Under the pieces are notes generated by a model. That model searched no databases and was not told the origin of the DNA. It saw only the letters and a program-made list of their open reading frames with translations. A DNA stretch of 64,000 nt from JAJEBT01 sp965221485 (GTDB lineage Bacteria; Pseudomonadota; Alphaproteobacteria; MPNO01; UBA830), in NCBI GenBank assembly GCA_965221485.1, contig OZ244893.1, positions 1,240,001-1,304,000 of the forward strand, written 5' to 3'. Shown here one piece after another: positions 46,389 through 55,348 of this stretch (position 1 is its first letter; each line of letters begins with the position of its first letter). The position numbers and the translations under genes are program-made.

Positions 46389-46701
46389 CCCGCGCCTTTC
46401 TGCTGGCGATCCGGGTCATCCGTTCAGCGACCTGTGCTGCACTCAAAAGGCCTTTCTCAACGAGCATTTCCTTCATGGCGAGAACACGAATGCCATAATA
46501 TCCAGCCTCTTCGAAAGCATGGGGACCCAACTCCTCGACCTTGCGGCGTTGTTCGTGAAGACAATAACGCAACCCCGGTGTCTTTCTGAGCGCCTCTACC
46601 AACAGCGCCCAGCGGGGCACCGGACCAGAGTCCCGAATGACCGGTCCTGCGGCCCGTACGTCGCCCCCGATATCATGGTATCCTCGCTCCTGCATCGGCA
46701 C
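46381..46701 (-). CDS. nitrile hydratase beta-subunit N-terminal-domain-like protein
   Basis: A 106-residue protein resembling the N-terminal helical domain of nitrile hydratase beta and thiocyanate hydrolase subunits. It opens with the family-like HDIGGD, has a tryptophan-containing RWALLVEALRK helix, and the block AGYYGIRVLAMKEMLVEKGLL corresponds to the yY-rW-laA-ellvekGll segment. The SH3-like C-terminal half of true beta subunits is missing. The start is GTG at 46701 (AGGAGG 4 nt upstream) or ATG at 46695 (10 nt). It may be an activator or partner protein; its role is unknown. Confidence 0.7.
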   Translation of the reverse strand: MPMQERGYHDIGGDVRAAGPVIRDSGPVPRWALLVEALRKTPGLRYCLHEQRRKVEELGPHAFEEAGYYGIRVLAMKEMLVEKGLLSAAQVAERMTRIASRKARDD

Positions 46702-46824
46702 CCCGCCTCCTGGAACCTGAGTAAATCACTCTATCGATCCCCGTCACCGGCTTCAATATTTTCCGAACTGAATGCAAACCACACAACGACACGCCCGCTA
46801 TTCCGCCGGAACCGGGCCGCTTCG

Positions 46825-47592
46825 ATGAACGCGTCAACACGAAAACTCGTGCTGTTGGCTCCGGACGGCATCCCCGAGGTCGGCCCGGAGACCGATCTCG
46901 CCAATACCCTCCTTGCTGCCCTGAAGCGCCAGAAGGTGCAGCCGGAGAGCGGGGACATCTTCGTCGTGGCGCAAAAGATCATCTCGAAATGGGAAGGAAG
47001 GCTGATCAAGCTCTCCGGCGTCAATCCCGGCGCCCGGGCACAGACGCTTGCTTGCGAAACCGGGAAGGATCCCCGGATCGTCGAGTTGATCCTCAGGGAA
47101 GCATCGGAAATTGTTCGCAAACGACCTGGCCTGATCATCGCGAGACATCGCAACGGCTGCATTCTCGCCAACGCAGGTATCGACCTTTCCAATGTCGCAT
47201 CGGAAGACGGCGCCCTCCTGCTGCCTGAAGACCCGGACCGTAGTGCCGATCGTCTCTCCCGGGAAATCCGCGAACGCTCGGGACACCAGATTGCCGTTGT
47301 CATCAATGACAGCATGGGGCGGCCATGGCGGCTTGGAACCGTCGGGACAGCCATTGGAGCCAGCGGGATCGAGGCTCTTCAGGATCGCCGCGGCCTCCCT
47401 GACCGGGGGGGACGGACGCTGCAAGCCAGTATCATTGGCGCTGCCGATGAGATTGCTGCCTCGGCCTCCCTGTTGATGGGACAGGGCGCGGAAAGCCTGC
47501 CCTTTGTTCTTGTCCGCGGTGCAGACTGGTTGAAGGGACGCGGCCGGGCTTCGGATCTCCTGCGTCCCTCGGACCAGGACCTCTTCAGGTAA
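46825..47592 (+). CDS. cofE: coenzyme F420-0:L-glutamate ligase
   Basis: GTP-dependent ligase that adds glutamate to F420-0 and starts the poly-gamma-glutamate tail. 255 residues from the ATG at 46825. CofE blocks are visible: GDIFVVAQKIISKWEGRLI, NAGIDLSNV, INDSMGRPWRLGTVGTAIG and DRGGRTLQAS. It is a stand-alone archaeal-length enzyme, without the nitroreductase-like C-domain of actinobacterial FbiB. It is followed by cofD after 4 nt. Confidence 0.95.
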   Translation: MNASTRKLVLLAPDGIPEVGPETDLANTLLAALKRQKVQPESGDIFVVAQKIISKWEGRLIKLSGVNPGARAQTLACETGKDPRIVELILREASEIVRKRPGLIIARHRNGCILANAGIDLSNVASEDGALLLPEDPDRSADRLSREIRERSGHQIAVVINDSMGRPWRLGTVGTAIGASGIEALQDRRGLPDRGGRTLQASIIGAADEIAASASLLMGQGAESLPFVLVRGADWLKGRGRASDLLRPSDQDLFR

Positions 47593-47596
47593 AAAT

Positions 47597-48532
47597 ATGC
47601 ATATCGTACTTGCCGGCGGTGTCGGTGGTTCGAAACTCGTCTTCGGTCTGACCCGTATTCTCGGCCCGCAGGATCTCCTGGTTGTCGTCAACACCGGCGA
47701 CGACTTCACCCATCTTGGCCTCCGGATCTGTCCAGATCTCGATACGGTCATGTACACGTTGGCCGGCATGGCAAACGCAGAAACCGGGTGGGGGGTCCGA
47801 GGCGAAACATGGAATTTCATGACCCGGGTCGAACAGGACGGAGGACCTGCATGGTTTCGGATCGGAGACCGGGACCTCGAGACCCATCGTGCACGGACCT
47901 CGGCGCTTGAATCGGGACTGTCATTGACGGATATCACAGTCCGGCTTTCCCGCAATCTCGGCGTGAGACACCGGATCGTACCGGCAACAGATGATGAGGT
48001 TCGAACGGTTGTCCTGAGCGGCCAACGCCGCATTCCGTTTCAGGACTATTTCGTTCGACTGGCCTGCAGGCCAGCTGTATCAGGGTTTGAATTCAAAGGA
48101 GCCAACGAAGCCATGCCGGCGCCACCCGTCATGGATGCCGTCAACGCGGGCGCCGTCGAGAGCCTGATCATCGGCCCGTCAAATCCCTTCGTCAGCATCG
48201 GTCCCATCCTGGCTATTCCCGGATTTCGGCGCATTCTCGAGGAACGAGCGTTTCGGGCGGTCGCAGTCTCTCCCATCATCGGGGGGCGGGCCATCAAAGG
48301 TCCGGCCGCAAAAATGATGAAAGAGCTTGGTTTGCCGGTCACGTCCCGGTCTGTGGCAGAACATTACGGACCGCTGATAGACGGGTTGATCCTGGACGAG
48401 ACCGATCGTGATCAGGCTGCCGACATACGGGCTCTCGGGCTGGACGTCCTGGTGGCCCGCACATTGATGCGATCGGATGAGGACAGGATTCGTCTGGCCA
48501 GACAAGCCTTGGCATTCGCGTCACGGCACTGA
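47597..48532 (+). CDS. cofD: 2-phospho-L-lactate transferase
   Basis: CofD/FbiA: joins the guanylylated phospho-acid made by CofC to FO, giving F420-0 or dehydro-F420-0. 311 residues, opening LAGGVGGSKLVFGLTRILG (nucleotide/FO site), then NTGDDFTHLGLRICPDLDTVMYTLAG, PAPPVMDAVN and IIGPSNPFVSIGPIL, all characteristic. It is co-transcribed with cofE. Its substrate maker, cofC, is 6 kb downstream in a different gene set. The FO synthase (CofG/H or FbiC) is not in the window. Confidence 0.96.
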   Translation: MHIVLAGGVGGSKLVFGLTRILGPQDLLVVVNTGDDFTHLGLRICPDLDTVMYTLAGMANAETGWGVRGETWNFMTRVEQDGGPAWFRIGDRDLETHRARTSALESGLSLTDITVRLSRNLGVRHRIVPATDDEVRTVVLSGQRRIPFQDYFVRLACRPAVSGFEFKGANEAMPAPPVMDAVNAGAVESLIIGPSNPFVSIGPILAIPGFRRILEERAFRAVAVSPIIGGRAIKGPAAKMMKELGLPVTSRSVAEHYGPLIDGLILDETDRDQAADIRALGLDVLVARTLMRSDEDRIRLARQALAFASRH

Positions 48533-49107
48533 GCGGAATGGGACAGGATGTCACCGTTATGGTCAGACAAGGTCTCACATGTTTTGAAAGACCATTCCTG
48601 TTTCAAGTGCAGCGCTGCTGTCGGTATCGTGCCCGGCATGACGGCGGATGCCATCACATAAGCGATCGCGGAATTCCGGAAAACAGCCCACGACCAGCAT
48701 GCAGACAGCCCGGGAGACCGAACCGACTTGACCATTACAGGTCGGGTCCCATGTTACGACCGCCGATTTTGATACATTTTCCGCCATTGCCGCTCGGCAA
48801 GTCAGAGGCGCAGGTGTCCCCCTGCGCTTCCGCGAGATCCAGCGGATTTCTCGCAGGTCTGCGATCATCGCCATTGCCGGAGAAATCTCCGCCCGTGCAA
48901 TTACCCTGAAGCGAGCCGGCGGGCTTGAAGCATCCGGAGCCGATCCGACAATCCGTGGTGAACATGCAGCCTTTGGAAGATGCCGCAAAAGATCGTTGTC
49001 TTCTGCATTCCGGTATTCGCGCCGGCCCCAAAAGGACCCATCGAAGCCAAACCTGGACGACGCAGCACGGACTGTTCCCCATACCGCATGGCCATGCTTG
49101 CTGGTCC
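48533..49107. other. 575-bp stretch without a supported gene
   Basis: Lies between convergent cofD and tenA. A frame without any ATG runs about 48730-49198 (+) and looks somewhat protein-like at first (VTTADFDTFSAIAARQVRGA) but matches no family I know and overlaps tenA. Treated as non-coding or decayed. Confidence 0.35.
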
Positions 49108-49878
49108 TCAGCGAGCGCTGTCTTGTCCGAGGCCCATTTGCCAGAATGCTTCTTCCAGTCTCGTCGCCTGCCCGAAATTCCTGACAAGACTGGCAAGACG
49201 ATGGTGGCCGCCCCGTCGCTCAGCGAGTGAATCAAGCGCGGCCACCGCATCCCGTGCTACCCCTACATATTCTTCATCCGAATACATTTCGATCCACGCC
49301 CCATAGGGATTTCCGGACAGCTCGCCTGCTGCCTCACCGCGCAAACGCATTCCGATTTCCGCGTAACCGATCATGCAGGGTGCCAAGGCCACGTAAAGAT
49401 CAAGGAGATCTCCCGCCATGCCCCGCTCAAGAACATAGCGTGTGTAGGCAATGGTTTCCGTCTCGGCTTCGCTCGATTGCAGATCCGTCTCAGACAGTCC
49501 CCACTGCGTGCAGAACCGGACATGGAGATCCATCTCCACATCAACAATCGCCAGAAGGGACCGGGCCGCTCCGGCAATGTCGGTCAGGTCATCTGCCTTG
49601 AAGGCAGCCAGGGCCCAGGCCCGGGCAAACTGGATGAGGAACAGATAATCCTGGATCAAATAACGCCGAAAACAGGTCTCCGGCAGCTGCCCGCTGCCAA
49701 GCTGCTCGACGAACGCATGATGGGTGTAATCATGCCAGTCCTGATGGCATTCCTGTTTCAGGCAGGCAAAGAAGCTGTCGGGTGCATAGAGTTCATCAAA
49801 CTGCCCGATCGCCGTCATCATCGGCTCCTGTCCAGAAGGTTTCGCACGGTTGCCCCGGAAAACCTGTCGGTCGTTCAT
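49108..49878 (-). CDS. tenA: TenA-family thiaminase II / aminopyrimidine aminohydrolase
   Basis: TenA-type helical enzyme, 256 residues from the ATG in an ATGA overlap with the TRAP large permease stop. An alternative start (49821) has a closer AGGAG and would give 237 residues. Family parts are FVEQLGSGQLPETCFRRYLI, QFARAWALAAFKA and the active Cys in LALAPCMIGYAEIG. TenA salvages hydroxymethylpyrimidine from thiamine degradation products such as aminopyrimidines. Translational coupling with TRAP genes suggests that the transported molecule is its substrate. Confidence 0.92.
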   Translation of the reverse strand: MNDRQVFRGNRAKPSGQEPMMTAIGQFDELYAPDSFFACLKQECHQDWHDYTHHAFVEQLGSGQLPETCFRRYLIQDYLFLIQFARAWALAAFKADDLTDIAGAARSLLAIVDVEMDLHVRFCTQWGLSETDLQSSEAETETIAYTRYVLERGMAGDLLDLYVALAPCMIGYAEIGMRLRGEAAGELSGNPYGAWIEMYSDEEYVGVARDAVAALDSLAERRGGHHRLASLVRNFGQATRLEEAFWQMGLGQDSAR

Positions 49879-51167
49879 TCCATCAGTCGCGGCAGGAAGA
49901 GTGTCAGGCCGGGAAGCGCTATGATGACCGCAACGCGCACAATATCGGCAGCGATAAAGGGTATCACGCCGCGGAAAATTTGCGGGAGCGGCACATCCGG
50001 CAACAGGGACTTGAGAACAAAGACATTCAACCCGATGGGGGGCGTGATCAGGCTGATCTCGATGACCACAACCACCACGATACCGAACCAGACAAGATCC
50101 AGCCCCAGGGTCTGGATGACCGGGTAAAAAACCGGAACCGTGAGAAGCATCATCGAAATACTCTCAAGAATGCAGCCGAGAAGGATGTAGACCGATACAC
50201 AAACGATCACGACCACGATCGGCGCGACATCAAGTCCGGCGAACCAGTCGGCGATCTCGTTGGGTACACGCGCGACATTTATGAAGTTGGCAAACAGGAG
50301 CGACCCCACCAGCAATGCCAGCAACATCGCTGTCGTCCGGCCGCTCTCCGCCAGAGCGTCCAGTGTCAGTCTGAACGTGAGACGACGTCTCAGCAGCGCA
50401 ATGATAAAAGCGCCGAAGGCACCAATTCCTGCGGCCTCTGTTGGCGTGAAGATGCCGCCATAAATCCCGCCCATCACGATCACAAACAGAACCAGCATAC
50501 CCCAGATGCCCCTGAGGGCTGCAATCCGTGCCCGCCAGGGCAGCGGATTTGCCGGTGGTCCCAGCTCCGGATTGATTCGGGTCACGACCGCAACGGCCCC
50601 CGCATACAGCAGTATTCCAAGAAGCCCGGGAATGATGCCGGCCGCAAACAGCTGACCGATGTCGGTTTCCGTCATGATGCCGTAAAACACGAGCGCTACG
50701 CTTGGCGGAATCAGAATACCAAGGGTGCCGCCGGCCGCGATGGAGCCTGTCGTCAGCCGCTCGTCATATCCGAACGCGCGCATCGAGGGGACCGCAACTT
50801 TGGACATCGTTGCCACTGTGGCAAGACTGGATCCACAGACCGCGCTGAAGCCCCCGCATGCGACAATAGTGGCCATGGCAAGACCACCGCGTTTGTGTCC
50901 CAGCCAGGCATTGGAAGCTTCGTAAAGGTCCTGCGAAATTCCCGAACGGGCTACGAAGTTTCCCATCAGGATGAAAAGCGGCAACACCGAGAAATCGTAA
51001 ACCATCACCATGTCGGTCGCGGTGTTGCCGATGCTCCGCAGAGCCGGCAGGAAGCCGATATAGTGAGCGAATCCGACAGTGCCGACGAGCGCCATTCCGA
51101 ACGCTATCGGAACCTGCAACAGCAAGAGAACAAACAGGGCTCCGAAGCCTAGGAGTACCGCTTCCAC
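49875..51167 (-). CDS. dctM: TRAP transporter large permease, DctM family
   Basis: Large membrane subunit, 430 residues, normal length, with multiple hydrophobic segments and DctM blocks (GISQDLYEASNAWLG; SSLATVATMSKVAVPSM; PPIGLNVFVLKSL). It starts 4 nt after the small permease gene stop and overlaps tenA by 4 nt. It is distinct from the permease at 14048-15409, so the window encodes two full TRAP systems. Confidence 0.95.
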   Translation of the reverse strand: MEAVLLGFGALFVLLLLQVPIAFGMALVGTVGFAHYIGFLPALRSIGNTATDMVMVYDFSVLPLFILMGNFVARSGISQDLYEASNAWLGHKRGGLAMATIVACGGFSAVCGSSLATVATMSKVAVPSMRAFGYDERLTTGSIAAGGTLGILIPPSVALVFYGIMTETDIGQLFAAGIIPGLLGILLYAGAVAVVTRINPELGPPANPLPWRARIAALRGIWGMLVLFVIVMGGIYGGIFTPTEAAGIGAFGAFIIALLRRRLTFRLTLDALAESGRTTAMLLALLVGSLLFANFINVARVPNEIADWFAGLDVAPIVVVIVCVSVYILLGCILESISMMLLTVPVFYPVIQTLGLDLVWFGIVVVVVIEISLITPPIGLNVFVLKSLLPDVPLPQIFRGVIPFIAADIVRVAVIIALPGLTLFLPRLME

Positions 51168-51170
51168 AAA

Positions 51171-51701
51171 CTACTCCGCCTGCATCACGGTCGTCGGCTG
51201 CGCGCCTCGGAAATAACAGAATGCCAACATCAGAAACAGAAGTGACGATAGGAACGTAAGCGCACTCATCACAAAAATACAGGGGGCGACACTGAATTGC
51301 AGGAACATCAGGACCGCATTGGAATTCATGATCGATTCGCCCTGAATCCAGACTTCTCGCGCCCAGACCAGCGTCACTCCGGCAAAGACCAGATTGAGCA
51401 CCACATGCTGCGTCCGCAGGAAACGGCCCCGAAACATGTTGGCCAGCAGACCGATCGTAATATGTTCCCGCCTCATGCACACAAGCGGCAAGCCCACATA
51501 CACCACGAATCCCATCGCGATCTCGATGAGTTCGCTGCTGCCGCTGATGGGAGAATCAAGGCTCTGCCGCCCGACCACATCGAGAAACGTCAGAACCATC
51601 ATGGCAAACATCAGCGCTGCCAGAATGATCCCGAGCGTGCGGTCCAGGGCAGAGACGCTTCTGCTGATCAGGAGCTCGGCATGCTCCGAAGCCGACGTCA
51701 C
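51171..51701 (-). CDS. dctQ: TRAP transporter small permease, DctQ family
   Basis: Four-helix small permease of 176 residues, with hydrophobic segments near 25-45, 60-80, 103-122 and 143-165 and the family-type PLVCMRREHITIGLLANMF block. It lies between the binding-protein gene and the large permease gene of the tenA-linked TRAP operon. Confidence 0.9.
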   Translation of the reverse strand: MTSASEHAELLISRSVSALDRTLGIILAALMFAMMVLTFLDVVGRQSLDSPISGSSELIEIAMGFVVYVGLPLVCMRREHITIGLLANMFRGRFLRTQHVVLNLVFAGVTLVWAREVWIQGESIMNSNAVLMFLQFSVAPCIFVMSALTFLSSLLFLMLAFCYFRGAQPTTVMQAE

Positions 51702-51735
51702 GAGGGGAGCCAGTCGATCAGGCTGGCTGCTGGAA

Positions 51736-52758
51736 TCACGGTTGGTACTGTGCCACCTCGGCCCGGAAAGCCTTCAGGGCTGCCACGCCATCCACGCCCT
51801 GTTTCTTTGCCTTGGCGATCCACTCTGTTTCGAACCTTGACAGCATACCCTTTATCCGATCCAGCGTCGGTCCAGCCAGAACATGTACGGACTTGTTGTC
51901 CGCTTTGACGAGGGCCGTCGATTCGTCGACCTTGGTATCCCAGATCTTGCCAATGCGTTTGGAATAGGCTTCGCCCGAGAGCGCCATGACCCGTTTCTGG
52001 TCGGCCTCGGCGATCTTGCCCCAGGCGTTCCTGTTCATCACCACCATGAAACTTGTGTTGTACAGGCCTCCGGGGAAGCGGGTGATATACTTGATGAACT
52101 TCTGAATGTGGAATGCGTAGATGGCTTCATCAGTAAAGGATGTGCCATCGTAGACACCCTTTGACAGCCCGTTTCTGAGAGCGGTCACCGGACCGGCGAC
52201 CGGTACAGCGCCAAACATCTTGAGTGCCTCGGACACAATGTAGTTGGTTGAACGGAGTTTGATCCCGTTGAAGTCGTCAATGTTCCGGATTTCACGCTTG
52301 TTATTGTAGACGTGCCCTGCCGGATGGACATGAACGGCCAGGGTATGGACTTCCTTGTGCATACCACCAGGTTGAAGATATTTTTTGAATACGCGCCAGT
52401 AAGCAACTGAATTTGCTTCTGTATCTCGCGTAATAAACGGAAGTTCCGCGATTTCGCTCAAGGGGTGCACGCCCGGCGTGTATCCATGAGGCTGAAAGAT
52501 CACATCGGAAATGCCGTCTATCGCCAGCTGGTAATGCCTCGATGGAGCACCAAGCCCCTTTGCAGTGGGCAAAATCCGCACGCGGCCCTCGGTCGCCTCT
52601 TCAATGTCCTTGAACCAGACATGCATGACCTCTTTCTGCGTGAAGTGCGTAGCAGGAAGCCATTGACTATAACGGAAAACCTGTGCCTCAAGACTGGCCG
52701 TACACATGATTGCGAGCCCGGTTACCCCGGTTCCCAGTAACGTCCTGTATGCGCGCAT
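51736..52758 (-). CDS. dctP: TRAP transporter substrate-binding protein, DctP family
   Basis: Periplasmic binding protein of 340 residues with a signal peptide (about 1-25). GGGAGG lies 8 nt before the ATG. The block NIDDFNGIKLRSTNYIVSEAL carries the Arg of the substrate-carboxylate site, and GVYDGTSFTDEAIYAFHIQ is the usual second-lobe region. First gene of the dctPQM-tenA operon. The conserved ligand Arg argues that an anionic group is bound, which must be reconciled with a pyrimidine ligand. Confidence 0.93.
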   Translation of the reverse strand: MRAYRTLLGTGVTGLAIMCTASLEAQVFRYSQWLPATHFTQKEVMHVWFKDIEEATEGRVRILPTAKGLGAPSRHYQLAIDGISDVIFQPHGYTPGVHPLSEIAELPFITRDTEANSVAYWRVFKKYLQPGGMHKEVHTLAVHVHPAGHVYNNKREIRNIDDFNGIKLRSTNYIVSEALKMFGAVPVAGPVTALRNGLSKGVYDGTSFTDEAIYAFHIQKFIKYITRFPGGLYNTSFMVVMNRNAWGKIAEADQKRVMALSGEAYSKRIGKIWDTKVDESTALVKADNKSVHVLAGPTLDRIKGMLSRFETEWIAKAKKQGVDGVAALKAFRAEVAQYQP

Positions 52759-53149
52759 CGAACTCGCCTCCCTGACTGTGTGTTATCAACGATCCGACCG
52801 TAGTCCGTTCGATCGCAACCTGAACCTTATGGAACCGGACCGGGCGGGTCAAACCTGGAAACCGGTAACCTGGTGCAGGAGACTCCTTTACACGACTGCG
52901 TGACGACCCCGATACCGGTTCTTGACGGGTTGCGCTGATCCGCGTCAAGCTCGAGGTGCGGTTCCTGGGCACCCGTGAGACCAATTGCCGCACCCTGTCC
53001 AATCCGATATGCATGACCGTGTCCCTTTGCGATGCCGGTCGCAACCTGAATAATCCCTGCTCATTATTTCCGGTCACATGGCGTATCGCACTGCGCGTCT
53101 CTGTGGCAGGGTAATCGTTGCGAATTGCAGCTCATGAGAGAGGATGAAG
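52759..53149. other. 391-bp divergent intergenic region
   Basis: Lies between the divergent dctP and amidase genes and should carry both promoters. No confident promoter, operator or RNA motif could be marked. Confidence 0.35.
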
Positions 53150-54601
53150 ATGCCTGATACGGCCCTTAGGTCCGCCACACGCCTCGTATCCGAAATTCGC
53201 CGTGGAAAAATCGGCAGCCTTGAACTTCTCGACCATTACATCGCTCGCATGGAGCGATTCAATCCGGATCTGAATGCTATCATCGCGACCGATATTCCGA
53301 ACGCCCGCAAAAGGGCCATGGAAGCGGACCGGGCATGCGCTGCAGGAGAGTTCTGGGGGCCCCTTCATGGATTGCCGATGACAGTGAAGGACTCCTTTGA
53401 TGTCGCAGGATTGCCGACAACCTGGGGTGTACCGCGATACAAGGACACGATTGCGCAAAGCGATGCATTTGCTGTCAAGCAGCTCCGGGACGCGGGTGCC
53501 ATCATATTCGGGAAAACCAATGTGCCGGCCTGGCTCGCGGACTCCCAGACCTTCAATGAAATTTACGGAACCACCCGTAACCCGTGGAACCCGGAATGCG
53601 CTCCTGGCGGCTCTTCAGGCGGTGCAGCCGCAGCCCTGGCCGCGGGCATGACCGGCCTTGAGCTCGGCAGCGATATCGCCGGATCCATTCGCAATCCCGC
53701 CGCCTATTGCGGCCTCTTCGGCCACAAGCCCACGATGGGTCTTTGTTCCACCCGGGGACATACCCTGGACGGAAAACTCGCACCGCTGGATATGCTGGTT
53801 GTGGGCCCACTGGCGCGGTCTGCAGCAGATCTTCAGCGCGTGTTTCAGATCATTGCCAGGCCTGATGAGTTCGTGGCCCCCGGAATCAGGGTTCATCTCC
53901 CATTGCCCCATGCGCACAGTCTGGGAGACTTCCGGGTTGCTGTTCTCCTGGAAGATCAAACCGTACCCATGACACGACAGATCCCGGCCATGCACGCAGA
54001 GCTTGTTGATCTCCTGCGTGATGAAGGGGTGGATGTCCGTGTTGATGTCCGCCCGGACTTCGATCCGGATCACGCCAATCGCGTCTTCGACATCCTGCTT
54101 CGGGCGGCAACCTCGGGACGCCAGACAGACGAGGAATACGAGGCCAATCTGCAGGCAAGGCGGCAACTCAAGGCCAGCGACGACAGCAAGGCGGCCCGCA
54201 AGGTGCGAGCAGAAACCCTGTCCCATCGGGATTGGTTACGATTCAATGAAGAGCGTTACCAGATATGCTGGAAATGGCACGAATTTTTTCAGAAACATGA
54301 TCTCCTTCTGGCGCCCATCACGGTGTCATCAGCAATGACACTTGATCACACTCCACCCTATGAACGGTCGATATCCGTGGACGGACAGATGGTTCCGTTC
54401 ATGAACCAGGTTTCCCTTCCAGGTTACGCCAATCTTGCCTATCTGCCATCGACCGTCGTGCCGCTCGGGTGTGACGACAACGGACTGCCCATCGGCATCC
54501 AGATCATTGGCCCGCGTTACAGCGACCGGACCTGTCTTCGCTTCGCCCGATTGCTCGAAAGGGCCGGGAAACGCTTCGTACCGCCATCTGGATATGCATA
54601 A
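53150..54601 (+). CDS. amidase (amidase signature family)
   Basis: Ser-cisSer-Lys amidohydrolase of 483 residues from the ATG at 53150, which has GAGAGG about 6 nt upstream; an ATG at 53144 touches that site and is less likely. The triad is K80 (MTVKDSF), S155 or S156 in GGSSGG, and nucleophile S179 in SDIAGSIRNPA. GatA has the same signature, but no gatB/gatC genes are adjacent. It opens the co-directional run to 60799 and is 77 bp before cofC. Confidence 0.93.
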   Translation: MPDTALRSATRLVSEIRRGKIGSLELLDHYIARMERFNPDLNAIIATDIPNARKRAMEADRACAAGEFWGPLHGLPMTVKDSFDVAGLPTTWGVPRYKDTIAQSDAFAVKQLRDAGAIIFGKTNVPAWLADSQTFNEIYGTTRNPWNPECAPGGSSGGAAAALAAGMTGLELGSDIAGSIRNPAAYCGLFGHKPTMGLCSTRGHTLDGKLAPLDMLVVGPLARSAADLQRVFQIIARPDEFVAPGIRVHLPLPHAHSLGDFRVAVLLEDQTVPMTRQIPAMHAELVDLLRDEGVDVRVDVRPDFDPDHANRVFDILLRAATSGRQTDEEYEANLQARRQLKASDDSKAARKVRAETLSHRDWLRFNEERYQICWKWHEFFQKHDLLLAPITVSSAMTLDHTPPYERSISVDGQMVPFMNQVSLPGYANLAYLPSTVVPLGCDDNGLPIGIQIIGPRYSDRTCLRFARLLERAGKRFVPPSGYA

Positions 54602-54678
54602 TTGTTGTCGGCCCAACCGACGTCACACCATCACCAAAACATGACAGTCCAGCGTGATCGAGATCCGTTGGGTCGCCC

Positions 54679-55278
54679 ATGAGACAGGACAGCAACCTCG
54701 TCATCCCGGTGAAAGGCATCGAAACCGGAAAATCCCGTCTCGCTCCTTGCCTGGATCAACACCAGCGAGAAACCCTCATTCACTGGTTGCTCAATCGCAC
54801 AATCTTGCTCGTCCGTGAACTGGTCCAACCAGCCAACGCGTTCGTCCTCAGTCCTGATGCCTCGGTCCTGAACCTGGCCCGGAATGCAGACATACAGGCC
54901 GTGTACCAGGCCACCACCGGTCTCAATGAAGGTCTCAGCGAACTGAAAACCCGGCTTCAGTCGTTGCGAACAGTTATAATTCCTGTTGATTTACCGTACC
55001 TTATGAAACAAGATATCATGTGTCACATGAATCTTTCGGGCATCGGGATTTCTCCTGATGGGAGGCGAACCGGTACCAACATGCTGAGCATGCCGGAGCC
55101 CGGCGCCATTGACTGTTTGTTTGGTCCTTCAAGTTTCCAGTCCCACCATCGGGCTGCCATTCTCAGCGGATTGCCCGTGACCGTCATAGACCGTGCCCGC
55201 ATCCGCTTCGATCTCGACACTCCGGACGATCTTGCAGCATGGGAAGACCGTCAATCAGTCCTGTCCGGCCCGCGCTGA
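54679..55278 (+). CDS. cofC: 2-phospho-L-lactate (or phosphoenolpyruvate) guanylyltransferase
   Basis: Nucleotidyltransferase of 199 residues that activates 2-phospholactate, PEP or 3-phosphoglycerate with GTP for coenzyme F420 synthesis. CofC blocks are IPVKGIETGKSRLAPCLD (9-26), the GLNEGLSE nucleotide loop, TVIIPVDLPYL and DGRRTGTNMLSMP, with FGPSSFQSH near the end. It is away from cofE-cofD and lies just before a run of kinase, enolase-like and hydroxyacid dehydrogenase genes. Which phospho-acid it uses cannot be told by eye. Confidence 0.93.
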   Translation: MRQDSNLVIPVKGIETGKSRLAPCLDQHQRETLIHWLLNRTILLVRELVQPANAFVLSPDASVLNLARNADIQAVYQATTGLNEGLSELKTRLQSLRTVIIPVDLPYLMKQDIMCHMNLSGIGISPDGRRTGTNMLSMPEPGAIDCLFGPSSFQSHHRAAILSGLPVTVIDRARIRFDLDTPDDLAAWEDRQSVLSGPR

Positions 55279-55348
55279 GGCAACGACCCGTTCCGTTACA
55301 CCGAACGATCCTTTAAGGTCCGCATATCACGAAATCGGACACGTCATC

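Noticed and set aside
48730..49198. Start-less open frame between cofD and tenA
   Set aside because: No start codon in its first part, no family match, and it overlaps the end of tenA.
49782..51152. 456-codon plus-strand frame antisense to a TRAP permease
   Set aside because: Rich in His, Gln and Arg as expected from the complement of a membrane-protein gene; dctM on the other strand is certain.
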